Assembly (NCBI RefSeq): GCF_045679555.1
Contig: NC_092093.1
Span: 63,122,890-63,186,889, forward strand
DNA: 64,000 nucleotides
Direction of reading: 5' to 3'
Source of the DNA: Salvelinus alpinus
Taxonomy: Eukaryota; Chordata; Actinopteri; Salmoniformes; Salmonidae
Shown here: positions 22,099 through 34,646 of the stretch, piece by piece
Numbering within the stretch: position 1 is the stretch's first letter
Layout: each line of letters starts with the position of its first letter
Translations under genes and position numbers: made by a program
Notes under the pieces: model-generated
What the model was told of the DNA's origin: nothing
What the model saw: only the letters and a program-made list of their open reading frames with translations
Databases searched by the model: none

Positions 22099-22401
22099 CA
22101 GAGCCATATATGGATGGCTATACAGATGTAGGATCCTCATTTGACCTATACTGTCACAGCAAAATGCATCAACAGAATTTGAACATTTAGTCCATAATGT
22201 TACTTGATCGGTGGTTAGGCTATTAGCTGGCCAAAAGTAGGCTACATAAAAAGTGGAATACTGTTATTATAACCGTGTGTTCGTGGGGGTTTTCAGTGAA
22301 CTCATGTAAATCACCAAGCTCGTATGCATTTCCTGTGATGCACAAACATTCTCAGCAACAAAAGAGTGGTCAAACGAAGATCCTATATATGTATGGCTCT
22401 G
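22099..22401. mobile_element. hAT-type MITE with 8-bp target duplication
   Basis: A 303-bp non-coding element. The ends are CAGAGCCATA and the inverted TATGGCTCTG (one base varies), flanked by the perfect duplication GTATTTCC (22091-22098 and 22402-22409). The inner arms TACAGATGTAGGATC and GATCCTATATATGTA also pair. CAG-type ends plus 8-bp duplications define hAT. The interior resembles 22886-23129. Confidence 0.82.
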
Positions 22402-22885
22402 GTATTTCCTAGAAGATCATTGTAATGAATGGAGTAAATATTAGTATACAGACTATGAGAGATGGCTTGTCATGACCTGTTGTTTTCATTTTTTTATTAC
22501 TAGGACACATAATGAGCAGTATTCTCTCCACTAGCAATGTATGTATGCTTCATTCTCATCATGTAATTACATAGGTCAATATTGCACTATAGTTAGGCCT
22601 ACTCTACTCTAATGAAATGTATCATTATTGTACAGTACTGGCATCCAATCTCACCAGTTGTATTCTGTTTTGTTTTGGGTGATATACCTAGATGGCTTTC
22701 TTATCACAACTGTATTTCAATGAAATTCTGATCTGAGTTGTCCCCCTATATTTAGCCCAGATAGGCCTGGATGTTATCCCAGGCAGGGCAGTGTAGCACC
22801 AAACACCAAACAGTTGTTGTGTTGTTGTTGGTTGCGTGCGAGCAGAACCAGGTCATCTGCAGTACAGACCTTCAGGCTGTGTTTC

Positions 22886-23129
22886 TACAGATGTGTGATC
22901 TTAATTTGAGCCTGTTTGCAACAGCATGAAAATGATCCTGCAGCAACAGGAAATGTTGGATTTTAATTATGTGGATTTTAATTAATGGACCTTTTTGTAG
23001 GGGTTGACACATTTTTCGTAAGAGAAAATGAAGTCTGATATTTCGAAGTGAAAATTACAAACCTTTTTAAAACAAAAAATATAAAGTTCTCCTGCAACAG
23101 AGTGATCAAATTAAGATCCTACATGTGTA
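22886..23129. mobile_element. Related MITE lacking the outer ends
   Basis: The inverted arms TACAGATGTGTGATCTTAAT and ATTAAGATCCTACATGTGTA enclose 244 bp similar to the element at 22099-22401. The outer CAGAGCC ends and 8-bp duplication are absent. Confidence 0.72.
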
Positions 23130-23545
23130 ACATCCTCCATGTACCACCACAATCACAATCATGTCTCTCCTCCGTTTAGGACTGTTTTTTAATGGAAATG
23201 AATCTTCAAATACAAAGTTGAATGGTATTCAATTGTTAATGCTAAATACAATAGCTTGAGTGCAAAGCCATGTGGAGATGTTTATTCTGAGTGGTAAACT
23301 ATTTGAACTATGAAAAATATTTTTAAAAACATATAAATCCATGTACTCTAGGTTAAAAGTAATTAACGGTACCAGTTCCAGCAACCCACAATTTGTGCCA
23401 TTCATTAATTTTGTTTCAGCCAGCTGTAGTTTAAAGGGGCCATTCTTAGCCTGTTCTAAAAAGCATGTCAATAATTATGTCCTCAAAGACTATTGAATAG
23501 CACCATGATACCTTCAGGGGCGGACACTCTGGAGTCGTTTAGTAC
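23130..23545. other. Unassigned sequence between a MITE and a Tc1
   Basis: AT-rich, no convincing gene. The 80-codon minus-strand frame (23471-23229) has no recognisable domain. Confidence 0.35.
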
Positions 23546-23548
23546 ATA

Positions 23549-25583
23549 TATACACTGAACAAAAAATATGAACGCAACATATAAAGTGTTGGTCCCATGT
23601 TTCATGGGTTGAAATAAAAGATCCCAGAAATGTTCCATACGCACAAAAGGCTTATTTCTCTCAAATGTACAAATGTCTTTACGTCCCTGTTAGTGAGCAT
23701 TTTATTCTTGGTCAAGATGATCCATCCACCTGACAGGTATGGCATATCAAGAAGCTGATTAAACAACATGATCATCACACAGGTGCACCTTGTGCTGGGG
23801 ACAAGAAAAGGCCACTCTAAAATGTGCAGTTTTGTCACACACCACAATGCCACACATGTCTCAAATTTCGAGGGAGCGTGCAATTGGCATGCTGACTGCA
23901 GGAATTTCCACCAGAGCTGAATTGATTGAATGTTAATTTTTCTACCAACGTCGTTTTAGAGAATTTGGCAGTACATCCAACTGGCCTCACAACTGCAGAC
24001 CATGTGCAACCACGCCAGCCCAGGACCTCCACATCCGGCTTCTTCACCTGCGGGATCGTCAGAGGGGGAGGGTGGAGTTGCGGAGGTGTATTTCTGTTTG
24101 TAATAAAGCCCTTTTGTGGGGAAAAAATCATTCTGATTGGCTGGGCCTGGCTCCCCAGTGGGTCGGCCTGGCTCATAAGTGGGTGGACCTATGCCCTCCC
24201 AGGCCCACCCATGGCTGCGCCCCTGCCCAGTCATGTGAAATCCATAGATTAGGGCCTAATTTCGTAGTAACACTTTACTTGACACCCAGTGTCAAAACAT
24301 GTTATGACACGGTCATAACCATGTCATAATATGTCATAACAGCTGAAAACTTGTCATAACCTGTCATAATATGGTCATAACACTGTCATGACCCATATAT
24401 TTACACCAGTTGTGACATATGTATAGCATTATGTTATGGCTGGTTATGACACCTACATAAGAGTGTTAAAACCCACATTTATTCAAATAAGTTTTCCCCT
24501 ACCGAGACGTTTCCTTTCGTTTGAATGTTTGTTTCTTAAATCCTTTGTTGTTGTTGTAATGAAATCTTTCCAGTCATGTTTTTTTATCAGATTTTAAATA
24601 ACTTGCAGAAAATACATTTTATGACACTGTCAAGAAGCATTATGACCATCATGATCTTGTAAGCCAGATAGGCCAATCACGTACATGCCCTTAGATCAGT
24701 CATCAGTCTAAAAGAGGGTGTCTTGTCCTGCTCCCGAAATCTGCTCCTGCATTCATCCCAGTCATCAGCAACAGAGCATTGGGGTAGGCGCATGTCTGAC
24801 ATCAATGTGTGCGCAATTACAATGATAATTTAATATGGTCAATTAAAATAATAAAGTATATAACATAAACATACTGTTGACAAGTAGGCTATAGTGTAAT
24901 GGAATGTTTTGCCTTGTGTGGGAGGTTTATATGTCACAACAGGTCTAAATATATGTCATTACAGTGTTATGACCATATTATAACAGGTTATGTATGACAA
25001 GTTCTTCTTCTTTTTTTATTATTATATATTTTTTAAATTCATGATACAAAATAATCCATCAAAATGATCCATCAAAATGATCCATCAAAATGATCCAACA
25101 ACTTCCAACGCTACATCAAACACATCTAACAAAGCAAAACACAGCTATAAACAAGAAAATACTAAATACATACAAGAAAGAAAGCACAATTCTTGTGCAA
25201 TTGTATTCACTTTGAAAAAATCTCATGATAATGATTCAGGAAGATGTTATTCTTGTTGTTATTCACTAGGGATAATGTCTTAACAAGATGATTCAATTCA
25301 ATAAAAAAAACTTGGAATTTTTGGTATAGAATTCTGGAATTTTTGTTTCTGTATAAAGTATTTGGCAACAAGAATTAAAAAAAAGGTTATGACAAGTTAT
25401 GTGTGCTGCTATGACATATCATGACGTGGTTGTGACCATGTCATAACATGTTATGGCGCTGGGTGTCAAGTAAAGTATTACCGGATTTATTTAAATCGAC
25501 TGATTTCCTTATATGAAAAGTAATTTAGCAAAATCTTTGAAATTGTCGCATGTTGTGTTTAGATTTGTGTTATAGCATATATC
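23549..25583. mobile_element. Tc1-like element (type B, copy 2), deleted and interrupted
   Basis: The left end CACTGAACAAAAAATATGAA matches the type B terminal repeat. The right end (TTTAGATTTGTGTTATAGC) is more decayed. Transposase remains near 23850-24060 keep only the N-terminal helix-turn-helix region in broken frames, and the catalytic part is deleted. A 1.2-kb TIR element (24263-25484) is inserted in the 3' part. Confidence 0.78.
24263..25484. mobile_element. TIR element rich in GTCATAAC motifs
   Basis: The ends GTAACACTTTACTTGACACC (from 24267) and GGTGTCAAGTAAAGTATTAC (to 25481) are inverted repeats differing at one position. Behind them, both sub-terminal regions are packed with GTCATAAC/GTTATGAC units (about 24297-24450 and 24930-25455). 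No transposase is visible. ATTT flanks both sides (24259-24262 and 25485-25488), a possible 4-bp duplication. The superfamily is not determined. Confidence 0.72.
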
Positions 25584-25589
25584 GAAACA

Positions 25590-26076
25590 TATACACTGAG
25601 TATACAAAACATTCTCTTTCCATGACATAGATTGACCAGGTGACTCCAGGTGAAAGCTATGATCCCTTACTGATTGTTAAATCCACTTCAATCAGTGTAG
25701 ATTAGGATTTTTCAGCCTTGAGACAATTGAGACATGGATTGTGTTTGTATGCCATTCAGAGAGTGAAAATATTTAAGTGCCTTTGAAAGGGGTATGGTAG
25801 TAAGTGCCAGGCACACCGGTTTGTGCCAAGAACTGCAACGCTGTTGGGTTTTTCACACCCAAAAGTTTACTGTGTGTATCAAGAATGGTCCAGCACCCAA
25901 AGGACATGTAGCCAACTGTGGGAAGCATTGAAGTCAACATGGGCCAGCATCCATGTGGAACGCTTTCAACACCTTGTAGAGTCCTTGCCACAGCAAATTG
26001 AGTCCGTTCTGAGGCTAAAAGGGGTAGTTGTGCAACTCAATATTAGGAATGTGTTCATAATATTTGGTATTATGTA
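25590..26076 (+). mobile_element. Internally deleted Tc1-like element (type A, copy 2)
   Basis: It starts ATACACTGAGTATACAAAAC. One plus-strand frame (25823-26092) joins a Tc1 helix-turn-helix remnant (RTATLLGF) directly to the C-terminal piece SQLWEALKSTWASIHVERFQ. This shows the same internal deletion as copy 1 at 3852-4397. Confidence 0.82.
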
Positions 26077-28335
26077 TCATTGTACACCGTAGCATTATCA
26101 ATGGGCTGAACTATTATTTTATAAAGTCATAAAGTAGTTATTTAAGTATAGGCTACATAGAGGATGTAGTAAAGATAGACCTATTTGTTACATCATTAGC
26201 CTATTCAAATGCTTTATACATTTGGAATCTTAATGAATTGCTGTTCAAGATACCCCACTAAATACCAATCACACCGATAATATTTCACTACCATAACGTA
26301 AATGGATTTGAAAATACAAAAAACTGCCTAGAGTAGTCATAAACAGTATGGTTTCTATTTCACCCTGAAATAAATCATTTTCTCCACTATTTCTCTGAGA
26401 GACCCAGCCCAGGGCCTTGCGTTTGGGACCTTCTCCTCCTCTTACAGTACATCAGCGGGGGGTCAAACGTGCATGTAAGGGCACCTGGTCCCCCACCACC
26501 TCCTCCTCCTCCACCTCCTCCTCCTCTCTCTCTTTGTGATGCTGAATGTCAGCTGAACCAGGAGAAACCCTGCTCCCTTCTACTGCTGATGTGGAGAGAT
26601 GATCACATTTGACTCCCTAAGCCGTTTTTCTCTTTAGTAGGCCAATTAAAAGCCAGGGGGAAATTAAATGTTACACGTTACATGAACTCTTTTGGTGTCA
26701 TACAGCAGTTGGAGAAATGTAAAACATTTGACTGTAAATCAGAGAAACCTGTTCTTTACCGAGCACAGTTTAAATGACAGCATGCCCTACAGGAGGTTTC
26801 TACACCTTATAGTTCAGCTATATGTACTATCACCTTCCTGCAGCCACACATTCATCTTGTTGTTCAAACAAAGTTCAATCATTTCATGAAACAAATGGAT
26901 GAATTCCTTGTGCACCCAGGTGCTCGTATGTGAGGTTGTTCTTCGTGCTCTAGTAACAATGGTATTTTCAGACTGCAGCACTCCATTGGCTAAACGCAGA
27001 TGCAGTTTTCAGCAACACCAGAGTCATTGGTTTTGCGCTGAGTAGTGTGCTTTGAAAGTATTTAATATCACATACTTATTCAATTGATAGTGCAGTTTGA
27101 CCCCAATATAATGTAGTGTTAATGTTCTGCTCAGAGGTGGTGTGTATAAAAAATGCCCATCTGAAACAAAGTATTTACATGAGTTATTACACCGTATTCT
27201 GGTTTAATAATGCTGGAAAGTTATGTAGATTGGACATTTGCATGATCGTCTTGCAATACTCTTAACAACTCAAACTGCCACAGTTCAACACCTAGAACTT
27301 CCACTGTGTCTATTAGTGTCCATTGAAGCCCAATTAGTGGGGTTGATGTGTGTGCGTGTTCGCGCGTGCGTTCCCGTCTGTAAGTAGATCTCGCCCATAT
27401 ACCCCCAAGGGTTGTGAAATGGGGGTCAACAAGTCTTTTATTGTTTTTCACTGCCTTTATCCCAGCTCTTCTCAGTGATGTCAGCTGTGAAGTGACACAG
27501 AGAGAGAGAGTCGGAGAGCCCTGAAAACCCAGAAAGGAAATACCTGTTATTAGGATCTATCTGTGTGTGTGTCTACTCGCAATAGAGAGTCTCTGTACAA
27601 CAGGGCTGTGATTGTTCCAATGAGTATAGAGGGGTGTGTTGCATTGCATACCCATGCAAAATTTGGAAAGAGGAAAATATCAGTTATCACCCACAGCTTT
27701 TGAAATGAAAGGCTGCCATAGAGCTCTGTAAAATACTGTCAGGAAGGATATGCTTCAAGCTTATGCAAAGAAGATCATTTCGGTTGAAATAAGTGAGCAA
27801 GATGATTGACTCCAAATTTCAGTTCAGCTCTGAAAATAATGCGTTGACATTCTATATGGAGTAGTGTTGGTAAATTATGTAAAATGTTTTTTAATATAGA
27901 AAATGGTATTATGTCCCATGATCTCTTAAAACCTGATACATAAATATGTAGTTATTCAATACTGTTTGGTTTATATCAGCTAAACAGATATGCCATTATG
28001 AAAACCGGGTCTATTTATCATATGGACTAACCTACACCTTTTTAACTGAATACCACATTTGACTAATATAAATGTGCACCTATATGCATTGAAACTCTCA
28101 ATGTAAATGTATTTTTGAGGCATCACCCGCCATTGCATGCAACTGCATTTCTAATGCATACAAATCCTTGACTGAATGTAGGGGTCCGCCATAAAGAGGG
28201 GAGAGGATGATATGCTGCTGCTGGCTGCACCAAGCACAGCAGTACATTTAAAAACGATTGAATTGTATTAAGGCAGCGAGTAATGGATGACAATATGTTT
28301 CACACTGATTACTATCCCTCTCTGACTGCAGTGTA
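26077..28335. other. Unassigned, mostly unique sequence
   Basis: A small (CCT)n tract lies near 26500-26530. I see no exon, no RNA gene and no transposon that I can name. Confidence 0.4.
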
Positions 28336-28339
28336 CTAC

Positions 28340-28780
28340 TTGCCTTCCGCATCCGCATCCCCAGCACCAGCCCCTTCCCAATCCCTCCCCCCCCTTCCCT
28401 TCCCTTCCCCATCCCATTCCCTCCCCTTCCCCATCCCTTCCCTATCACTTTCCTTCCCTTCCCCTCCCCCATCCCATCCCCCCATCCCCATCCCTTCCCC
28501 TCCCCTCCCTTCCCCATCCCTTCCCCTTCCCCGTCCCCTCCCCTTCCCCTTCCCCTTCCCCTTCCCCTTCCCCATCTTCGTATCTTCTCCTTCCCCATCC
28601 CTTCCCCTCCCTTCCCCATCCCACCCCCCCTTCCCCATCTCATCCCTTCCCTACCCCTTTCCTTCCCTTCCCCTTCCTCATCCCCATCATCATATCTTCT
28701 CCTTCCCCATCCCATCACCTCCCTTCCCCATCCCATCCCTTTCCCCATCCCTTCCTCTTCCCCATCCCATCCCCATCACC
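28340..28780. repeat. C-rich polypyrimidine tract (CCCTTCC / CCCCATCCC)
   Basis: About 440 bp, nearly pure C and T with scattered A, built from CCCTTCC and CCCCATCCC words. The complementary strand is G-rich with many GGGG runs. The 166-codon frames on both strands are by-products of the repeat. Confidence 0.93.
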
Positions 28781-28848
28781 TGACTATCGGAATGAGAATA
28801 TGTGCCTTGAGTTAATGCTGATTGCAGCAGCTGCCAACACATGAATCT

Positions 28849-28879
28849 CCATGGCAACAATAAGGGGTTGCCAGGCAAC
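28849..28879. promoter_or_regulatory. RFX X-box pair
   Basis: GTTGCCAGGCAAC (28867-28879) is a perfect inverted-repeat RFX site. An adjacent CCATGGCAAC (28849-28858) is a half-site. A CAGCTG E-box is 20-25 bp upstream. RFX factors control ciliary and neuronal genes; no target gene is visible here. Confidence 0.55.
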
Positions 28880-29450
28880 CCTGTTCTTTTAGGGACACCG
28901 AAAGTGCCCAAAGGCTTGCTAAAAATATATAAGGGGTATAATACTCCATCAACGCCTCAGCTGCGCTCATGCTATATATGCCAGCAAACGGCAAACAATG
29001 GAAGACACTGCCAGACACACATGTGTACCAATTGGAATGAGTGAAATGGTTTCTTTTGTGGTACCTTGGCATCGGTGTCTATATGGTGGAATTTCTAAAC
29101 CACTGCATCAAATAAATATGCCATTCATGAGAGCAAAAATACATACTAGACAAATGAGTCAGTGCTTTCATAAGGGAGTGGATTGTGGAATCAGGTCTCA
29201 GTGAGCTGCCTATCTAGCCACATCAGATACGTTAGATACAGTAGCAGTGGGTTTTTTAGACTCCAATAACATGGCAAGGAAAACTGTCGTCCATCTTGGC
29301 TCCCGCAGCGTAGCTGCCTTCTCCCTGCAGCTCCCTCAGCCTCAGACCCAGGTGGCATGTGCACACGCTGTGGAACAAAGCATTCCATCAGCACCAAGTG
29401 ACATCACTGCAGTCAGCTCAGCTGTTTCTGCCCAGTCTATAAATAGTATA
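28880..29450. other. Unassigned unique sequence
   Basis: Several 60-70 codon frames on both strands, none with recognisable features. Confidence 0.35.
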
Positions 29451-29451
29451 G

Positions 29452-29790
<339 letters not shown>

Positions 29791-30132
29791 CTGCCTATGC
29801 AGAAAATATTTAACTCCCTGACCCCATCAATGCCTTGCGAGATGCTGAACAGTTTTCTCCTGTGTTTAGGAGATGTAGCGATGTAGCTATGTGCACTAAT
29901 CATGAGTGTGTTTTGTCTGTGTTCTGTGTATATATGTATGTCTTTTGGATTAGTTCACAGGTTTAGGAAATAGTGCTGTAGATTGTGGTATAAATATCAG
30001 GTATATGTGAGGAGAACACTGAGAATCATGCAAATAAAGGAAGACATTTTGAAACATTTTGAAACATAAAATGACTAAAGGCTTAGATTTTGAATTATGC
30101 TGTTGTCTTGTTTGACTTGTGTTTTGTGTGGT

Positions 30133-31142
30133 ATTGTACAGCAGTGATGTTTAGCCTTGCAACGATACAGATTATGATATTGTACAGCAGTGATGTTTCG
30201 CCTTGCAACGATACAGATTATGATATTGTACAGCAGTGATGTTTAGCCTTGCAACGATACAGATTATGATATTGTACAGCAGTGATGTTTCGCCTTGCAA
30301 CAATACAGATTATGATATTGTACAGCAGTGATGTTTCGCCTTGCAACGATACAGATTATGATATTGTACAGCAGTGATGTTTCGCCTTGCAACGATACAG
30401 ATTATGATATTGTACAGCAGTGATGTTTCGCCTTGCAACGATACAGATTATGATATTGTACAGCAGTGATGTTTAGCCTTGCAACGATACAGATTATGAT
30501 ATTGTACAGCAGTGATGTTTAGCCTTGCAACCATACAGATTATGATATTGTACAGCAGTGATGTTTCGCTTTGCAACCATACAGATTATGATATTGTACA
30601 GCAGTGATGTTTCGCTTTGCAACCATACAGATTCTGATATTGTACAGCAGTGATGTTTAGCCTTGCAACGATACAGATTATGATATTGTACAGCAGTGAT
30701 GTTTAGCCTTGCAACCATACAGATTATGATATTGTACAGCAGTGATGTTTCGCTTTGCAACCATACAGATTATGATATTGTACAGCAGTGATGTTTCGCT
30801 TTGCAACCATACAGATTATGATATTGTACAGCAGTGATGTTTCGCTTTGCAACCATACAGATTATGATATTGTACAGCAGTGATGTTTAGCCTTGCAACC
30901 ATACAGATTATGATATTGTACAGCAGTGATGTTTCGCTTTGCAACCATACAGATTATGATATTGTACAGCAGTGATGTTTCGCTTTGCAACCATACAGAT
31001 TATGATATTGTACAGCAGTGATGTTTAGCCTTGCAACCATACAGATTATGATATTGTACAGCAGTGATGTTTAGCCTTGCAACGATACAGATTATGATAT
31101 TGTACAGCAGTGATGTTTCGCTTTGCAACCATACAGATTCTG
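30133..31142. repeat. 46-bp minisatellite, about 22 copies
   Basis: The unit starts ATTGTACAGCAGTGATGTTT. Units differ mainly at three positions: TTAGCC, TTCGCC or TTCGCT, and CAACG versus CAACC. TTCGCC with CAACG is confined to the first seven copies and TTCGCT with CAACC to copies 10-22, so the array has two homogenised halves. Confidence 0.96.
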
Positions 31143-31559
31143 AGGATATAAAACATGTATTATAGTAGTATTCACATTACGTTTCATATGAATATGTGAA
31201 CCAAATGTGATTAGAGTAATGCAAAAAGATTAAATACAGGAAAGGAAATGTGTTATAATCTATTCTATATTGAACCACACAATTGTACATGTCTGAAAAA
31301 ATTATAGTTCCTCTGCTAATTTGATTTGATTTCAAAAGAGCTGCACTCATGCAGCTGCGATACACGTAATTTTATGAATAGCACAGACGAGCAAAGGCGA
31401 CCATAGGACTTCAAGATGATGGCCGACTTCCCAGGATGCCTTGCAAGATTCCTATTAAAGTGGTGCACCTGGTTGGTGGCTGATAACAGCCTGGTGTGTG
31501 TCACAGACAGTAGTCCTCCACAGAACCTGTCTACCTATAATTCATAGGAAAGTCACTGC

Positions 31560-31773
31560 AGGTCCTACATGGTTCCAAAAGTTCCAAAGGGGTTTTGCGG
31601 CTGTCCCCATAGGAGAACCCTTTTAGGTTCTTTTACCTCTGTGGAAAGGGTTCTACATGGAACCCAAAATGGTTCTGCATAGACCCAAAAGGGGTTGTTC
31701 AAAGGGTTCTCCTATGAGGACAGCCAAATAACCCTTTTTGGTTCTAGATAGCACCTTTTTTTCTAAGAGTGTA
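31560..31773. mobile_element. Foldback MITE, copy 1
   Basis: GGTTCTACATGGAACCCAAA-type inverted segments surround a centre, and the right end is TTTTCTAAGAGTGTA. The left end is truncated. Non-coding. Confidence 0.7.
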
Positions 31774-31889
31774 ACTACCTGTTTTATTATAGGCAGGGTG
31801 AAAATAAATACATTTCTACATAGGATGTACAAAGGCAAACAATGGGAGGTTGTCTAAGCATGGGAGCATAGGAGGTAGGAAAATTGTTC

Positions 31890-32143
31890 TACACTCTTAG
31901 AAAAAAGGTCTCCAAAAGGGTTCTTCTGCTGTCCCTATAGGATAACCCTTTTTGGTTCCAGGTAGAACCTTCTGTTGTTTCAGGTAGAACCCTTTTGGGT
32001 TCCATGTAGAACACTGTGAAAAGTGTTCCACCTGGAACCAAAAGGGTTTTACCTGGAACCAAAACAAATTCTTCAAAGCATTCTCCTATGGGGACAACCA
32101 AAGAACCCTTTTAGGTTCTAGATAACACCTTTTATTCTAAGAC
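31890..32143. mobile_element. Foldback MITE, copy 2
   Basis: It starts TACACTCTTAGAAAAAAGGT and ends in the inverted ACCTTTTATTCTAAGA. The interior is palindromic around GGTTCCATGTAGAAC. Same family as copy 1. Confidence 0.75.
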
Positions 32144-32288
32144 CATATCTGACACAGAAGCGGGTTTGAAGAAGAAGAGCGTTTAACCGACGCATGCACG
32201 TACAGTAGTATTTAGGAAAACAAGGATTAACCAAAACATTGGGATGGCTTCGAATGAAAAAAAGGAATGGGTTAATGGACACATTTAG

Positions 32289-32450
32289 ATGGTTGTAGTA
32301 GAGAGGGAGGTAGAAAATATAGGATGTCTCTAGTAGAAGTGAGAGAAGCAGGAAGATACGATGGGTGTAGTAGAGAAGGAGGTAGAAAATATAGGATGTC
32401 TCTAGTAGAAGTGAGAGAAGCAGGAAGATACGATGGGTGTAGGAGAGAGG
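32289..32450. repeat. 72-bp tandem repeat, about 2.2 copies
   Basis: ATGGTTGTAGTAGAG or ATGGGTGTAGTAGAG starts at 32289, 32361 and, partially, 32433. Confidence 0.9.
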
Positions 32451-32512
32451 TTTTAGCGGACAGGGAGGAAAGGAAGGGATTATATTCAGCAGGCGTAGCA
32501 GCTCAAAATGCA

Positions 32513-34014
32513 GAAACAGTGACTGCAGTTCAGTACAGTTCAATACAGTTCAGTACAGTTCAGTACAGTGACAGTACAGTTCAGTACAGTTCAATACAGT
32601 TCAGTACAGTTCAGTACAGTGACAGTACAGTTCAATACAGTTCAGTACAGTTCAGTACAGTGACAGTACAGTTCAGTACAGTTCAATACAGTTCAGTACA
32701 GTTCAGTACAGTGACAGTACAGTTCAGTACAGTGACAGTACAGTTCAGTACAGTGACAGTACAGTTCAGTACAGTTCAATACAGTTCAGTACAGTTCAGT
32801 ACAGTGACAGTACAGTTCAGTACAGTGACAGTACATTTCAGTACAGTTCAGTACTGTTCAGTACAGTCCAGTACAGTGCGGTACAGTAACTGTAAAGTTC
32901 AGTAGAGTGACAGTTCTGTACAGTTCAGAACAGTTCAGTACAGTACAGTACAGTGACAGTACAGGTCAGTACAGATCAGTACAGTGACAGTACAGTTCAG
33001 TACAGTACAGTGACAGTACATTTCAGTACAGTTCAGTACAGTGTGGTAAAACTACAGTGAAAGTACAGTGACAGTACAGGTCAGTACAGATCAGTACAGT
33101 ACAGTTTAGTGGCAGTACATTGACAGTACAGGTCAGTACAGATCAGTACAGTACAGTTTAGTGGCAGTACATTGACAGTACAGGTCAGTACAGATCAGTA
33201 CAGAGACAGTACAGCTCAGTACAGTACAGTTCAGTACAGTACAGTGACAGTACATTTCAGTACAGTTCAGTACAGCGTGGTAAAACTACAGTGAAAGTAC
33301 AATGACAATACAGTTCAATACAGTTCAGTACAGTGCAGTACAGTGACAGTACAGTTCAGCACAGTGACAGTACGGTTCAGTACAGTGACAGTACAGTTCA
33401 GTACAGTTCAGTACAGTTCAGTAGAGTTCAATACAGTTCAGCACAGTGACAGCACAGTGACAGTACAGTTTAGTGGCAGTACAGTTCAGTTCGGCACAGT
33501 GACAGTACAGTTCAGTAGAGCTCAGTACAGAGACAGTACAGTTCAGAACAGTTCAGTACAATGACAGTACAATTTGGAACAGTGACACTACAGTTCAGTG
33601 CAGTTCAGTACAGTTCAGTACAGTTCAGTACAGTTTAGTGACAGTACAGTTCAGTACAGTTCAGTACAATGACAGGACAATTCAGTACAGTGACAGTACA
33701 GTTCAGTACAGTTTAGTGACAGTACAGTTCAGTACAGTTCAGTACAATGACAGGACAATTCAGTACAGTGACAGTACAGTTCAGTACAGTTTAGTGACAG
33801 TACAGTTCAGTACAGTTCAGTACAATGACAGGACAATTCAGTACAGTGACACTACAGTTCAGTGCAGTGACAGTACAGTTCAGTACAGTTCAGTACAGTT
33901 TAGTGACAGTACAGTTCAGTACAGTTCAGTACAATGACAGGACAATTCAGTACAGTGACAGTACAGTTCAGTACAGTACAGTACAGTGACAGTACATTTC
34001 AGGACAGTACAGTA
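32513..34014. repeat. ACAGT-type array, left part
   Basis: About 1.5 kb built from pentamers ACAGT/TCAGT, mostly as GTTCAGTACA and GTGACAGTACA words. Units of 10 and 11 bp alternate, so frames are open only by chance. The same words resume at 45291, after the LTR element. Confidence 0.95.
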
Positions 34015-34583
34015 TGATAGAAAAATGATATATTTACCTGATTCGTTTGATACTAATAGTTAGCAATTAATGCTTAATAGATGGATATTTCTGTCCTGCT
34101 AGTGTCTGTGTTTTCATGGGCTCCACTCTAGATCCCTGCAGCTAATCTGGGCGTATGGTCACTGGAGATGGCTTGAGCTGACAAATGGATTTAAGACTGC
34201 ATTACATAAACAATAATGTGTTTTACTAGAGATAGCTTAGGAGTAGAACAATCCCTCATTGTCTCAAAATCATCCTTGCATCTGGGAAACTAAGTCAGAG
34301 TGGGGTTAAGACAACAACCCCGTGCAGATAATGACAAGATGAAGCCAGAGTGGCTTATGATGCCCCAATTTGCATGAGAGGGGGTTGAACCAACCATGAC
34401 TGAGCATTGTTAGTGTCAGCTATATATAGTACTCTGTGTTTGTGTAAAGGTTAGGTTACTCGGTCCAACACTCAAGGGTGGGGGGTCGACCAGCCTCATT
34501 ATTACAAAATTTAATCAATATTAAATAAAGATTATTGTTTGAAGAAGTGACCAAATCTCTCTCAGTACTGAACTTCCACTACA
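34015..34583 (+). repeat. 5' LTR of the ERV-like element
   Basis: It contains a TATATATA box near 34423 and AATAAAG near 34524, and ends GAACTTCCACTACA. Only 34301-34583 has a counterpart in the 3' LTR. The first 286 bp are assigned to the LTR because the array stops exactly at 34014 and TG follows. Confidence 0.6.
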
Positions 34584-34598
34584 TTTTTGGCGACGAGG

Positions 34599-34646
34599 AT
34601 GGGATCTACAAATTCACCTGTTGACCGCTCTGGAAGATCTGGGTAA
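34599..34646 (+). pseudogene. Possible gag start of the ERV-like element, truncated
   Basis: ATG followed by a Gly codon (MGSTNS), the pattern of a myristoylated retroviral Gag N-terminus, 15 nt after the end of the LTR. The frame stops at TAA after 15 codons and no Gag domain is readable downstream. Low confidence. Confidence 0.3.

Noticed and set aside
28248-28783. A 166-residue Gly/Arg or Pro/Ser protein
   Set aside because: Both strands are open across a simple C-rich tract. No homology is recognisable.
30133-31142. CRISPR-like regular repeats
   Set aside because: The units are contiguous 46-bp copies without spacers, in a vertebrate genome. It is a minisatellite.
32324-33937. Repeat proteins rich in QYSSVQFSTV in the ACAGT array
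   Set aside because: A translated pentamer repeat, with frames broken by 10/11-bp unit changes.
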